DNA of 64,000 nt from assembly GCF_036013915.1 (NCBI RefSeq), contig NZ_CP107899.1, positions 744,001 through 808,000 of the forward strand. The letters are read 5' to 3'. Under the pieces are notes generated by a model, which was given only the letters and a program-made list of their open reading frames with translations, was not told the DNA's origin and did not search any database. A program made the position numbers and the translations under genes. This DNA comes from Streptomyces sp. NBC_00464 (GTDB taxonomy: Bacteria; Actinomycetota; Actinomycetes; Streptomycetales; Streptomycetaceae). The first letter of the stretch is position 1; the number at the start of each line of letters is the position of its first letter. This document shows positions 47,611-56,392 of the stretch, in pieces.

Positions 47611-47865
47611 ATGTCCGCACCGGGTGACGGGGACGACCGTCCGCTGTACGAACAGTTCGGATTCCGGATCGCCCGGCGCGGCTACGACCGCGACCAGGTC
47701 GAGGCCTATATCTCCCGGCTCCGCGCCGGCGCCCCGCCGGCCGAGTCCGTGGCGTTCGACCTGGTGCGTCGCGGCTACGAGCGGGGCCGGGTCGACGACG
47801 TGATCACCCGGCTGCACCGTGAGGCGGGCCGGGGAGGACAGCCCCAGGCGCACGGGGAGTTCTGA
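47611..47865 (+). CDS. Small protein made of two DivIVA-type motifs
   Basis: 84 aa. It contains two copies of the DivIVA N-terminal signature: FGFRIARRGYDRDQVEAYIS and FDLVRRGYERGRVDDVITRL. Full DivIVA proteins continue into a coiled coil, which is missing here. It might bind curved membrane or join DivIVA assemblies. The ATG at 47611 has GAGGAGG 5 nt upstream and is preferred to the ATG at 47590. Confidence 0.75.
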   Translation: MSAPGDGDDRPLYEQFGFRIARRGYDRDQVEAYISRLRAGAPPAESVAFDLVRRGYERGRVDDVITRLHREAGRGGQPQAHGEF

Positions 47866-47895
47866 GCGGGGGCGGCGCACCGCCCCCCTCGCGCC

Positions 47896-48222
47896 CTACG
47901 ACCGCGGCTGCACCTCGGCCATGCGGGACCAGCCCTCGCCCGGCACCTCGACGTTGATGATCTCGGGCACCTCGGCCACCAGGTCCGCCATCGTCTCCAT
48001 CGCCGCCTTGAAGTGCGCCGACTGCACGTGGGCCGCGCCGGCTTCGGCGGACGCGAACGCCTCCAGCAGCACGAACTGGTCCGGGTTCTCGACGCTGTAG
48101 GACCAGTCGAAGAACACGTTGCCGGGCTCCTGCCGGGTGGCGAGGGTGAAGTCCTCGACGGCCGGCAGCCAGTTGTCACGCTCGGCGGTGCGGACGGTGA
48201 ACTTGACGGCAATGAAGATCAT
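47896..48222 (-). CDS. Antibiotic biosynthesis monooxygenase-domain protein
   Basis: 108 aa. The ABM (quinol monooxygenase-like) ferredoxin fold is recognisable: IFIAVKFTVRTAERDNWLPA, FDWSYSVENPDQFVLLEAFA and HVQSAHFKAAM. It may oxidise quinols or similar aromatics without a cofactor. Stands alone between the DivIVA-like gene and the allantoin genes. Confidence 0.85.
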   Translation of the reverse strand: MIFIAVKFTVRTAERDNWLPAVEDFTLATRQEPGNVFFDWSYSVENPDQFVLLEAFASAEAGAAHVQSAHFKAAMETMADLVAEVPEIINVEVPGEGWSRMAEVQPRS

Positions 48223-48312
48223 GGCGACTCCTGTCGGGATGCGCGGGAACCGGGGCCGGGTCCGGCATCCCTACGGTATCGCCGAGTGCGGACAGTCCCC
48301 GGCAGGGGTGGT

Positions 48313-49428
48313 TCAGCCGCCCAGTTCGACGTGGCGGGCGGCCAGGCGCGCGGCTCCCGGTCCGGTCAGCGAGCCGAAGAGGCGCAGCCGCGAGATGCCG
48401 CCGTCCGGGTAGATGTCGATGCGGACCTCGGAGGCCCGTACGGCCTCCGGCAGGACGAAGCGGTGGTTGGTGTCGGGCTGCAGCCGGGTCCTGGGCAGCA
48501 CCTCGCTCCAGTCGCCGCCCTCCGTGCTGCGGGCCGAAAGGCTCGCCCAGCCTGCCGAGTTGCCCTTCAGATATGCGGTGTCGATCTCGACGGCACGGAT
48601 CTCCGCCTCCTCGACGAGGTGGTAGTGGATCCAGTCGTTGCCCCGGTCACGCCGGCGCCGGGTCTCCCATCCGTCGTCCATCTTGCGGGAGCGGCCGGGC
48701 TGGATGGTGTTCGTCGCCGGGGAGTAGAAGCGGTCGGACGCGTCCTCGACCCGGCCGCCGTTCTCCAGCGCGACCAGGTCGAAGGTGCCGAGCGCCGTCA
48801 GCCAGGCCGGGTCCGGGGCCACTTCGCCGTGGACCCGGAGCCGGGCTATGCCGCCGTCGGGGTGCTGGTTGACCCGCAGGTGGGTGAAACGCTGCGCCGC
48901 ATCGACGGCGAACCCGTTGGCCGCGTGGCCTCCGACGGCCGTACGGGGGACGAGCGTCGTCCACTTCACGTCGGGGGCGAGGAGGTCCTCGGGGGACGGC
49001 GAGCCCGGCAGCGAGACGGCTTCGACGGAGACCGCCTGCGGGTAGTTGCCGCGGAAGTGCGCGGTGTCGACGACGATGCCGCGTACGACACCGGGTGCGC
49101 CGAGACGTACCAGTGCCCAGTCGTGGTCCTCGTCCACCGGGTGGGGCTGTACGGCGCTCACGCCGCGGCGGCGGCGGGTCTCCCAGCCGTCCATGATCTT
49201 GCCCTTGTGCCCGAAGTGCTCCGGGTCGAAGTGGGCCGGCTCCGGCTTCAGGAGGTTCTCGCGCTCCGCGAAGAACTCGTCGTTGGCGGCGATGACGCCG
49301 GCACCGAGCCGCCGGTCGGCGAGGTCGACGAGGTGGGTGAAGGGGAGGTCGGCGGTGCGGTAGTCGGCGTACGGGTCGCCGCCGCCGTACGGGTTCGCGT
49401 CGCCGGTGAAGTGCGCTGTCGCCGTCAT
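48313..49428 (-). CDS. alc: Allantoicase
   Basis: 371 aa. It hydrolyses allantoate to ureidoglycolate and urea, the second step of allantoin breakdown. The two-fold internal repeat of the family is clear: [14 protein letters not shown] and [14 protein letters not shown], each with a following [16 protein letters not shown] strand, and [20 protein letters not shown] versus [18 protein letters not shown]. The ATG overlaps the allantoinase stop by 4 bp (ATGA), so both are translated from one message. Confidence 0.96.
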   Translation of the reverse strand: MTATAHFTGDANPYGGGDPYADYRTADLPFTHLVDLADRRLGAGVIAANDEFFAERENLLKPEPAHFDPEHFGHKGKIMDGWETRRRRGVSAVQPHPVDEDHDWALVRLGAPGVVRGIVVDTAHFRGNYPQAVSVEAVSLPGSPSPEDLLAPDVKWTTLVPRTAVGGHAANGFAVDAAQRFTHLRVNQHPDGGIARLRVHGEVAPDPAWLTALGTFDLVALENGGRVEDASDRFYSPATNTIQPGRSRKMDDGWETRRRRDRGNDWIHYHLVEEAEIRAVEIDTAYLKGNSAGWASLSARSTEGGDWSEVLPRTRLQPDTNHRFVLPEAVRASEVRIDIYPDGGISRLRLFGSLTGPGAARLAARHVELGG

Positions 49429-50771
49429 GAGTTGTTCCTTGTCTGGAGGCGGCCGGTGGGCTCGGCGAGGGTGCCGTCGACGGCGATCCGTACGCCGCGC
49501 AGCCAGGTCGACCTCACTACGCCGTGCAGGGTCCGGCCGGCGTAGGCGGTGACCTGGTTGCGGTGGAAGAGTTCGGCCGGGTCGACGGTGAAGGTGGCGT
49601 CGGGTGCCAGCACGGCGAAGTCGGCGTCACGGCCGGCCTCGATCGCGCCCTTGGCGGTCAGTCCGGCCAGTGCGGCGGGGGCGGCCGACATCCAGCGGGC
49701 GACGTCGTCGAGCGAGTGGCCGCGCCTGCGGGCCTCGGTCCAGATGGCGGGCAGTCCGAGCTGGAGGGAGGAGATGCCGCCCCAGGCGGAGGCGAAGTCC
49801 GGCGTCTTGAGGTCGGTGGTGCAGGGCGAGTGGTCGGAGACGATGCAGTCGATAGTGCCGTCGGCGAGCCCCTGCCACAGCGCGTCCTGGTTGGCGGCCT
49901 CGCGGATGGGCGGGCAGCACTTGAACTCGGTGGCTCCGTCGGGGACTTCCTCGGCGGTGAGGGTGAGGAAGTGCGGGCAGGACTCGACGGTGACGCGGAT
50001 GCCCTCGCGCTTGGCGGCGGCGATCAGCGGCAGCGCGTCGCTGGAGGACAGGTGCAGGACGTGGATGCGGGCGTTCAGCTGCCCGGCAAGGGCGATGAGC
50101 CCCTCGATCGCGGTGTTCTCCGCGTCGCGCGGCCGGGAGGCGAGGAAGTCGGCGTACTTCCCGCCACTTCGCTGCGGGGCGGCCGCCAGGTGGTGCGGAT
50201 CCTCGGCGTGGACGATGAGCAGCCCGCCGAAGCCGGCGATCTCCGCCATCGACCGGGCCAGTTGTTCCTGGTCCAGTTCGGGGAACTCCTCGACGCCGGA
50301 GGGCGAGAGGAAGCACTTGAAGCCGAAGACCCCGGCCTCGTACAGCGGGCGCAGATCCTTGACGTTCGAGGGGATGGCACCGCCCCAGAAGCCCGTGTCG
50401 ACGTGCACCTTCGGGGCCGCCACCTGCTGCTTGACGCGCAGGTGCTCGACCGTGGTGGTCGGCGGGAGGGAGTTGAGCGGCATGTCGAGCAGCGTGGTGA
50501 TCCCGCCGGCCGCGGCGGCGCGGGTGGCCGTGTAGAACCCTTCCCACTCGGTGCGGCCGGGGTCGTTCACATGGACGTGTGTGTCCACGAGTCCGGGCAG
50601 CAGGACGTCGTCACCGAAGTCCTCCACCCGGACGCCGTCCGGTACCGCGGCGTCGTGGGGCAGGACGGCGTCGATCGCCCCGCCCGCGACGTGGACCGCG
50701 GCGGGCCGCGTGCCCCCGGGTGTGACGACGCGCGTCGAGCGCAGTACCAGCTTCACGTCCGTACCGGACAC
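49425..50771 (-). CDS. allB: Allantoinase
   Basis: 448 aa. It opens the allantoin ring to allantoate. Metal ligands of the amidohydrolase fold are visible: DTHVHVND, the carboxylated Lys in [31 protein letters not shown] and SDHSPCT. The GTG at 50771 is preferred over the ATG at 50789 because GGGGAG sits 6 nt before it, while the ATG has no ribosome site and is nearly covered by an inverted repeat. First gene of the allB-alc operon; divergent from the IclR gene. Confidence 0.95.
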   Translation of the reverse strand: MSGTDVKLVLRSTRVVTPGGTRPAAVHVAGGAIDAVLPHDAAVPDGVRVEDFGDDVLLPGLVDTHVHVNDPGRTEWEGFYTATRAAAAGGITTLLDMPLNSLPPTTTVEHLRVKQQVAAPKVHVDTGFWGGAIPSNVKDLRPLYEAGVFGFKCFLSPSGVEEFPELDQEQLARSMAEIAGFGGLLIVHAEDPHHLAAAPQRSGGKYADFLASRPRDAENTAIEGLIALAGQLNARIHVLHLSSSDALPLIAAAKREGIRVTVESCPHFLTLTAEEVPDGATEFKCCPPIREAANQDALWQGLADGTIDCIVSDHSPCTTDLKTPDFASAWGGISSLQLGLPAIWTEARRRGHSLDDVARWMSAAPAALAGLTAKGAIEAGRDADFAVLAPDATFTVDPAELFHRNQVTAYAGRTLHGVVRSTWLRGVRIAVDGTLAEPTGRLQTRNNS

Positions 50772-50792
50772 CCGTGCTCCCCACTTCATGAA

Positions 50793-50809
50793 TTCAACGA
50801 ACTGTTGAA
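50793..50809. promoter_or_regulatory. AllR operator candidate 1
   Basis: TTCAAC-GAACT-GTTGAA, a perfect 6-bp inverted repeat 22 bp upstream of the allB start, in the 326-bp allB-allR divergent region, which holds no other gene. Confidence 0.5.
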
Positions 50810-50916
50810 GGAGTCTTCACTCGGGATCGCAACCCGTCAAGACCCCATCCTCCGCTCGGACCGCCCAGCCGACCATGCGGGACCGCGACCGAAGATTTCC
50901 ACAGAGTAAAAGATAA

Positions 50917-50933
50917 ATTTCGAAGAGCGGAAT
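50917..50933. promoter_or_regulatory. AllR operator candidate 2
   Basis: ATTTCG-AAGAG-CGGAAT, a one-mismatch inverted repeat in the AT-rich centre of the allB-allR intergenic region. The same spacing of TTC...GAA ends suggests an IclR-type site. Confidence 0.45.
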
Positions 50934-51097
50934 GTAGAATGGTTCGTGCGTGGCGCCGTACGGACCGTCGAACCGGCCCCGGACACCCGGACGAACAAGC
51001 CCTGACCGGCCAGGACGGCGCCCCTGGGACAGTGGGCCGATCGGGAAGCGCCCGGTAGGCTGCTGCCTTGCTCTTCCGCTTCGAAAGGACCGTTGAC

Positions 51098-51898
51098 GTG
51101 CCGCCGTCCCACGCCAGCACTTCCGACTCCAAGCCCGCCGGTTCCAGCGGCGGTGTGCAGTCACTTGAGCGCGCCTTCGATCTGCTGGAGCGGATGGCCG
51201 ACGCGGGGGGCGAGGTCGGCCTGAGCGAGCTCTCCGCGAGCAGCGGACTTCCGCTCCCCACCATTCACCGTCTGATGCGCACGCTCGTGGTGTGCGGCTA
51301 CGTACGCCAGCAGCCCAACCGGCGCTACGCGCTCGGCCCGCGCCTGATCCGGCTCGGCGAATCCGCCTCACGGCTGCTCGGCACCTGGGCCCGCCCGTAT
51401 CTGGCCCGGCTGGTCGAGGAGACCGGCGAGACGGCCAACATGGCGCTGCTCGACGGCGACGAGATCGTGTACGTGGCGCAGGTGCCGTCCAAGCACTCGA
51501 TGCGCATGTTCACCGAGGTGGGGCGCCGGGTACTGCCGCACTCCACCGGCGTCGGCAAGGCACTCCTGGCACACACGCCCCCGGACGAGGTGCGGGCCCT
51601 GCTCGCACGCACCGGGATGCCGGCCGCCACCGAGAAGACGATCACCACTCCGGACGGCTTCCTGGAGGCGCTGGAGCAGGTCCGCCGGGTGGGCTACGCG
51701 GTGGACGACAACGAGCAGGAGATAGGGGTCCGCTGTCTGGCGGTCCCGGTACCCAACTCCCCCACCTCCGCGGCGATTTCGATCTCCGGCCCGGCAGGCC
51801 GGGTGACCGAGGCGGCCACCGAGCGCATCGTGCCGATCCTCCAGCAGGCCGCCAAGGAGCTGTCCGAGGCGCTGGCCAGCAGCGGGTCGGCCGGCTGA
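51098..51898 (+). CDS. allR: IclR-type regulator of allantoin catabolism
   Basis: 266 aa. Winged helix: LERAFDLLERMADAGGEVGL, LSASSGLPLPTIHRLMRTLV. The IclR effector domain follows (ANMALLDGDEIVYVAQVPSK, HSTGVGKALLAH, VRCLAVPVPNS, AAISISGPAGRV). Divergence from allB-alc identifies it as AllR, which in Streptomyces represses allantoin genes and responds to pathway intermediates (established for the family). The GTG at 51098 follows AAAGGA; the upstream TTG would add ten residues. A strong terminator follows. Confidence 0.93.
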   Translation: MPPSHASTSDSKPAGSSGGVQSLERAFDLLERMADAGGEVGLSELSASSGLPLPTIHRLMRTLVVCGYVRQQPNRRYALGPRLIRLGESASRLLGTWARPYLARLVEETGETANMALLDGDEIVYVAQVPSKHSMRMFTEVGRRVLPHSTGVGKALLAHTPPDEVRALLARTGMPAATEKTITTPDGFLEALEQVRRVGYAVDDNEQEIGVRCLAVPVPNSPTSAAISISGPAGRVTEAATERIVPILQQAAKELSEALASSGSAG

Positions 51899-51921
51899 GC
51901 ACGGCGAAGAAGAAGATGAAG

Positions 51922-51961
51922 AAGGGGTGGTCCGGGACTTTCGCTCCCCGGACCACCCCTT
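51922..51961 (+). terminator. Strong terminator after allR
   Basis: A perfect 15-bp stem (AAGGGGTGGTCCGGG and its complement) with a 10-nt loop, 24 bp past the stop. It may also serve the converging ATPase gene. Confidence 0.85.
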
Positions 51962-52004
51962 CGCCGCGTCCACCCACCTTTCGCCGCGTCCGGCTCCCCG
52001 CCGG

Positions 52005-52685
52005 TCAGGTGAGGGCGGGGGCGGTCAGCCTGCCGTCCTCCATCGTGACGGTCCGGTCCATCCGGTCCAGATGGGTCCGGTCGTGGGTGACCATGACGGT
52101 CGCCGTGGACCGCTGCCGGGTCAGCGAGACGAGGAGATCGAGAACCGCCGCTCCCCGTTCGTGGTCCAGCGCGCTGGTCGGCTCGTCGACGAGGAGGACC
52201 GCCGGGTCGTTCATCAGGGCCCGCGCGATGTTGATCCGCTGGCGCTGACCGCCCGAGAGCTGGTGGGGCCTGCGGTCGGCCTTGTCGGCGAGGCCGACGG
52301 CGTCGAGGAGTTCCAGCGCGCGGGCGCGGGCGGTCCGGGCCGCACCGCCCGCCAGATGCGTCATGACCTGGAGCTGTTCGGCGGCGGTCAGCGACGGCAG
52401 CAGATTGGGCTGCTGGAAGACGATGCCGATCCGCTCGCGGCGCAGCGCCGCCTTGTCCGCGCGGCCGAGCCCGGCGGTGTCCGTACCGGCGACGACGACG
52501 GCGCCCTCGTCCGGGGTGACCAGGGTCGCCGCCACGGCGAGCAGGCTCGACTTGCCGGAGCCGGAGGGACCGACGACGGCGGTGAGGGTGCCCGCGGGGA
52601 CATCGAGTGCGACGCGGTCCAGTGCCGTGAGCCGTCCGTCGCCGTCGGGGTAGGTGAGCGTGACGTCGGTGAGCGTGAGGGTCAT
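52005..52685 (-). CDS. ABC transporter ATP-binding protein, MacB/LolD type
   Basis: 226 aa. Walker A (GPSGSGKSS), Q-loop (VFQQPNLLPSL), signature (LSGGQRQRIN), Walker B (VLLVDEPT) and the His switch (VMVTHD) are intact. This subfamily works with FtsX/MacB-type permeases as mechanotransmission pumps rather than importers. It is 46 bp downstream of the FtsX gene and forms an operon with it. Confidence 0.93.
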   Translation of the reverse strand: MTLTLTDVTLTYPDGDGRLTALDRVALDVPAGTLTAVVGPSGSGKSSLLAVAATLVTPDEGAVVVAGTDTAGLGRADKAALRRERIGIVFQQPNLLPSLTAAEQLQVMTHLAGGAARTARARALELLDAVGLADKADRRPHQLSGGQRQRINIARALMNDPAVLLVDEPTSALDHERGAAVLDLLVSLTRQRSTATVMVTHDRTHLDRMDRTVTMEDGRLTAPALT

Positions 52686-52731
52686 CGGGCACTCCGGGGT
52701 GTGGTGCGCGGGGCAGGGGGCGGGACGGTGG

Positions 52732-53823
52732 TCATCGGGCGCTCCCGAGCGCGGTGAGCGGGTCGACGGCGGTGATCCGCCGGATGGACAGGGCCGCCCC
52801 GACCGCGCCGAGGGCGATCATCACGGCCGCCGGGACGAGGACGGTCGACGCCTCCAGGACGAAGGGCACGGCCCCGCCGCTGACCAGTGCGCCGATGCCG
52901 GCGGCGAGCGCGGTGCCCAGTCCCGTACCGATCGCGAGCATCACCACGGCCTGCCCGAGTGCGTCCCGCAGCAGATACGGCGTGGAGGCACCCAGTGCCT
53001 TGAGGACGGCGACATCGCCGCTGCGCTGGATCGTCCAGACGGTGAAGAAGGCGCCGATGACCAGGGCGGAGATGGCGAAGAGGAAGCCGCGCATCAGCTG
53101 GAGGGAGCCGTTCTCGGCCTGGTAGGAGCCGATGGCGGTGAGGGATCCGTCGAGCGTGAGCGTGCTGGTGCCGGCCGCCCGGTCGCCGGCGGCCAGGTCG
53201 GCCCCGTCGGTGGTGGTCAGCGCGATCACGGTGGCGTGCTCCGCGGCGCCCTCGCCGTCGGCCCCGAAGCGCTGCCAGTCCGCGAGTGCCGTCCACACGA
53301 CCGGCGTATGGCTGTACGAGGCGTCGCCGGCGACCGCGGCCACCGTGACCTCGTCGCCGCCGAGCCGCAGCCGGTCACCGGCGCCGGCCGCCAGGTCCTC
53401 GGCTGCCTGCTCGGAGAGCACGACCGTGCCCGGTCCGACCGGAGTGCCCGACGGTGCCAGGCCGCTGCCGGGCTCGACGCCGAACGCCGAGACGGCCGCC
53501 GTCCGCTCCCCCGCCACCGCGGCCGCGTTCAGCGTGCGGATGCCGAGCGGCTGCGCCGCCTCGACCCCCGGCCGCTTCTCCCAGCTCCGCCAGGCGCTCT
53601 CTCGGACGGTCGAATTGGTGAAGGACACCGACTGGCCGTCGGGCGGGGCGGCGAACGCCAGGTGGTCGGCGTTCAGCCCCGTGACGGCCGAGGTGTTCTC
53701 CCGGGCCAGCCCGGCCGTGAGGCCGGACAGCAGACCCACGAGCAGCGTGATCAGCACCACGACCGTGCCCATGAGCGCGAACCGGCCCTTGGCGAACCGA
53801 AGATCTCTCCATGCGACGAACAT
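52732..53823 (-). CDS. FtsX-family ABC permease
   Basis: 363 aa. One membrane helix near the N-terminus (LMGTVVVLITLLVGLLSGLT), a large extracellular domain (about 40-235) and three C-terminal helices ending with the FtsX tail (IRRITAVDPLTALGSAR). The extracellular domain resembles MacB_PCD. Such systems often give resistance to envelope-active peptides or antibiotics. Divergent from a two-component system that probably controls it. Confidence 0.92.
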   Translation of the reverse strand: MFVAWRDLRFAKGRFALMGTVVVLITLLVGLLSGLTAGLARENTSAVTGLNADHLAFAAPPDGQSVSFTNSTVRESAWRSWEKRPGVEAAQPLGIRTLNAAAVAGERTAAVSAFGVEPGSGLAPSGTPVGPGTVVLSEQAAEDLAAGAGDRLRLGGDEVTVAAVAGDASYSHTPVVWTALADWQRFGADGEGAAEHATVIALTTTDGADLAAGDRAAGTSTLTLDGSLTAIGSYQAENGSLQLMRGFLFAISALVIGAFFTVWTIQRSGDVAVLKALGASTPYLLRDALGQAVVMLAIGTGLGTALAAGIGALVSGGAVPFVLEASTVLVPAAVMIALGAVGAALSIRRITAVDPLTALGSAR

Positions 53824-53880
53824 GACTCCAGCCTCGGCAGTACCGGCCCCGGAAACATCGCCCGCGGGCCGGTCCCGACA

Positions 53881-53896
53881 TCAACCTTTCGATTGA
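53881..53896. promoter_or_regulatory. Response-regulator site candidate
   Basis: TCAACC-TTTC-GATTGA is an inverted repeat (5 of 6 arm pairs) in the 110-bp divergent region between the FtsX and kinase genes, where a NarL-type regulator would be expected to bind. Confidence 0.45.
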
Positions 53897-53933
53897 CCGG
53901 CCCCGCGCACCCCGCGTCTACGCTGGACGAATC

Positions 53934-55142
53934 ATGGAAACGCGTGTCCACCCCCCGGTCGCCGCCGCGCTGCGGCTGTGTCTGCACGCCCTGCTGCTGG
54001 GGCTTCTCGCGCTCGCCGCGGTGAAGGCCGTGAGCAACGACGCCCCGCACACCGGGGCCGTCATCACGGTCGCGGGCGTGCTGGCCGCGGTGTACGCAGC
54101 GGGGGCACTGGCGCCGTCCGTCCAGCCCCGGACCCGGGCGGGGGCGCTCTGGCTCGTGGCACTGGGGGCGCTCTGGCTGGTGCTGCTGGCCCTGTCGCCG
54201 GACGCGCTGTGGCTGGCCTTCCCGCTCTACTTCCTCCAGCTGCACCTGTTGCCGATGCCCTGGAGCCTGCCCGCCGTGGTGGTGACGGCCGCGGCCGCCA
54301 TCACCAGTTTCCTGCTGCACGGCGAGCCGGTCACCGTCGGCACGTTCATCGGCCCGCTGCTCGGGGCGGCGGTCGCGGTCGCCACGGTCCTGGGGTACGA
54401 CGCGCTGTTCCGCGAGAGCGAGCGGCGCCGCGAGCTCATCGAGGAGCTCGTCTCGACCCGTGCGGAGCTGGCGGAGGCGGAGCGCACCGCCGGGACGCTC
54501 GCCGAACGCGAGCGGCTGGCCCGCGAGATCCACGACACCCTCGCACAGGGCCTCTCCAGCATCCAGCTGCTGCTGCGCGCCGCGGAACGCACCCTGCCTG
54601 CGGACGCTCCCGCCGCGGCCCATGTCCGCCGGGCCCGCGAGGCCGCGCAGGACAATCTCGCCGAAGCCCGGCGGTTCGTGCGCGCCCTGACCCCGCCGGA
54701 TCTGGAGAACGGCTCCCTGGCCGCCGCTCTGGAGAGACTTTCGGCCCGCGCCACCACTCCTGCGCTCACGGTGAGTTTCGCGGTCAGCGGCACCCCGGTG
54801 GAGCTGCCCACGCCGTACGAGGTGGCGCTGCTGCGTACCGCACAGTCGGCGCTGGCCAACACGGTGCAGCACGCCGACGCGCGGCGGGCGGAGATCACCC
54901 TGAGCTTCATGGACACCTCGGTGGCGCTGGACGTGGTCGACGACGGCCACGGCTTCACGGACGGCTCCGCCGCGAGCGCGGGCACGGGGACGGGCGGCTT
55001 CGGCCTGCCGGCCATGCGGTCCCGGGCCCGTTCGCTGGGCGGCACGCTGAGTGTCGAATCGGCGCCCGGTCAGGGCACGGCCGTCGCCCTGACCCTGCCG
55101 CTGCCGCTGCCCGTCGACCGGACCGGACAGGACGCCGCATGA
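53934..55142 (+). CDS. NarL-type sensor histidine kinase
   Basis: 402 aa. About five membrane helices (10-155) lead into HisKA_3 (AREIHDTLAQGLSSIQLLLR, phospho-His in EIHDT) and a small ATPase domain (LLRTAQSALANTVQHADA; VVDDGHGF; GTGGFGLPAMRSRA). It probably senses envelope stress through its short-loop membrane domain. It overlaps its response regulator by 4 bp. Confidence 0.93.
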   Translation: METRVHPPVAAALRLCLHALLLGLLALAAVKAVSNDAPHTGAVITVAGVLAAVYAAGALAPSVQPRTRAGALWLVALGALWLVLLALSPDALWLAFPLYFLQLHLLPMPWSLPAVVVTAAAAITSFLLHGEPVTVGTFIGPLLGAAVAVATVLGYDALFRESERRRELIEELVSTRAELAEAERTAGTLAERERLAREIHDTLAQGLSSIQLLLRAAERTLPADAPAAAHVRRAREAAQDNLAEARRFVRALTPPDLENGSLAAALERLSARATTPALTVSFAVSGTPVELPTPYEVALLRTAQSALANTVQHADARRAEITLSFMDTSVALDVVDDGHGFTDGSAASAGTGTGGFGLPAMRSRARSLGGTLSVESAPGQGTAVALTLPLPLPVDRTGQDAA

Positions 55143-55777
55143 CCGATACCGCTCCGATCCGACTGCTGCTCGCGGACGACCACCCGGTGGTACGGGCGGG
55201 GCTGCGGGCCGTCCTGGACACCGAGCCGGACTTCCGCGTCGTCGCCGAGGCGGCCACCGCCGAACGGGCCGTGGCCCTGGCCGCGACCGGCGAGTTCGAC
55301 GTCGTCCTGATGGACCTTCAGTTCGGTGCGGGTCTGCACGGTTCGGAGGCCACGGCCGCGATCACCGCGGCGCCGGACGCGCCCCGGGTGCTGATCCTGA
55401 CGACGTACGACAGCGACGCCGACATCCTGGCGGCGGTGGAGGCGGGAGCGGCGGGCTATCTGCTCAAGGACGCCCCGCCGGAGGAGCTGGCCGCCGCGGT
55501 CCGCACGGCGGCGGCCGGCCGCTCCGCGCTGGCTCCGGCCGTCGCGCACCGGCTGATGGACCGCATGCGGATGCCGGCCCAGGCGCTCACCAAGCGCGAG
55601 CTGGAGGTCCTGCAACTGGTCGGCGAGGGACTGTCGAACCTGCAGATCAGCAAGAAGCTGTTCCTCAGCCAGGCGACGGTGAAGTCCCATCTGGTGCACA
55701 TCTACGCCAAGCTGGGCGTGGACTCGCGCACCGCGGCGGTGGCGGCGGCGACGGCCCGCAGGCTGATCCGGCGCTGA
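55139..55777 (+). CDS. NarL-type response regulator
   Basis: 212 aa. Receiver: LLADDHPVV, phospho-Asp in VLMDLQFG, LLTTY-like LILTTYDSDA, and LLKDAPPEE. LuxR HTH: LTKRELEVLQLVGEGLSNLQ, then LSQATVKSHLVHIYAKLGV. Partner of the preceding kinase; the divergent FtsX/ATPase operon is its most likely target. Confidence 0.94.
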   Translation: MTDTAPIRLLLADDHPVVRAGLRAVLDTEPDFRVVAEAATAERAVALAATGEFDVVLMDLQFGAGLHGSEATAAITAAPDAPRVLILTTYDSDADILAAVEAGAAGYLLKDAPPEELAAAVRTAAAGRSALAPAVAHRLMDRMRMPAQALTKRELEVLQLVGEGLSNLQISKKLFLSQATVKSHLVHIYAKLGVDSRTAAVAAATARRLIRR

Positions 55778-55817
55778 AGCCGCTGGAGCGGGCCCCCGCT
55801 CCGCTCCAGCGGCTTCA
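55775..55817 (+). terminator. Terminator of the kinase-regulator operon
   Basis: A perfect 15-bp stem (TGAAGCCGCTGGAGC and its complement) that begins at the stop codon itself; 13-nt loop. Confidence 0.85.
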
Positions 55818-55831
55818 AGCCCAGAGGCACT

Positions 55832-55873
55832 ACCGCGGACGCTTCACCGCAGACGCTTCACCGCAGACGTTTC
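55832..55873. repeat. Three tandem copies of a 14-bp unit
   Basis: The unit ACCGCRGACGYTTC is repeated three times head to tail, between the terminator and the last codon of the DUF5955 gene. Confidence 0.85.
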
Positions 55874-56183
55874 ACCGTCGCGGCGGCTCGCCGAACAGAT
55901 CGACCGCGATCCGTACGTCCCTGAGTGCCGACGCAAGGGCGCTGACCGAGCCGACCGCCCCCGCGATCAGCAGCAGCGACCGGCGGAGCCGGGGAATCTC
56001 GGGCGCGCCACCGGCCGCCATCGCGTCCAACGACGCCAGCTCGTCCTCGGCGATCGCGCGGTCCGGGAACTCCGCGGGATGTCCGGCCAGCTCCCGGCGG
56101 AGCCGGGAGACGGCCGTACGCAACTCCGTGACTCTCGGGTCCTCACCACTGCTGGTCACCCGCGCCTGCCCCACGCTCTTCAA
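55872..56183 (-). CDS. DUF5955-like conserved protein
   Basis: 103 aa, soluble. A helical segment (RVTELRTAVSRLRRELAGHP, EDELASLDAMAAGGAPEIPR) is followed by a hydrophobic C-terminal stretch (LLLIAGAVGSVSALASALRD). It resembles an uncharacterised Streptomyces family often listed as DUF5955. The TTG at 56183 is chosen because AGGGGGAG lies 7 nt upstream; a further in-frame extension to 56246 has no ribosome site. Confidence 0.7.
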   Translation of the reverse strand: MKSVGQARVTSSGEDPRVTELRTAVSRLRRELAGHPAEFPDRAIAEDELASLDAMAAGGAPEIPRLRRSLLLIAGAVGSVSALASALRDVRIAVDLFGEPPRR

Positions 56184-56392
56184 CAAAGCACTCCCCCTCG
56201 CACATCTTTGTGCCGGTGTTTCGACCAAGTCCCGAACCGTGGTCAAGTGTCCGGGGGTGCGGGCAAGTTAACGCCATGACAGGTGTCGGGCGCCACTCCG
56301 CGGACGGAACTCGGGGTGTCCCGCACATGGACGCGGGCCGGGAGAACGCTCCGGTCCGTGCGGGAACGGCCCGTCCGGTGTATCCAGGCGGC

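Noticed and set aside
50789..50791. ATG at 50789 as the allantoinase start
   Set aside because: No ribosome site, and an inverted repeat almost covers it. The GTG at 50771 has GGGGAG at proper spacing.
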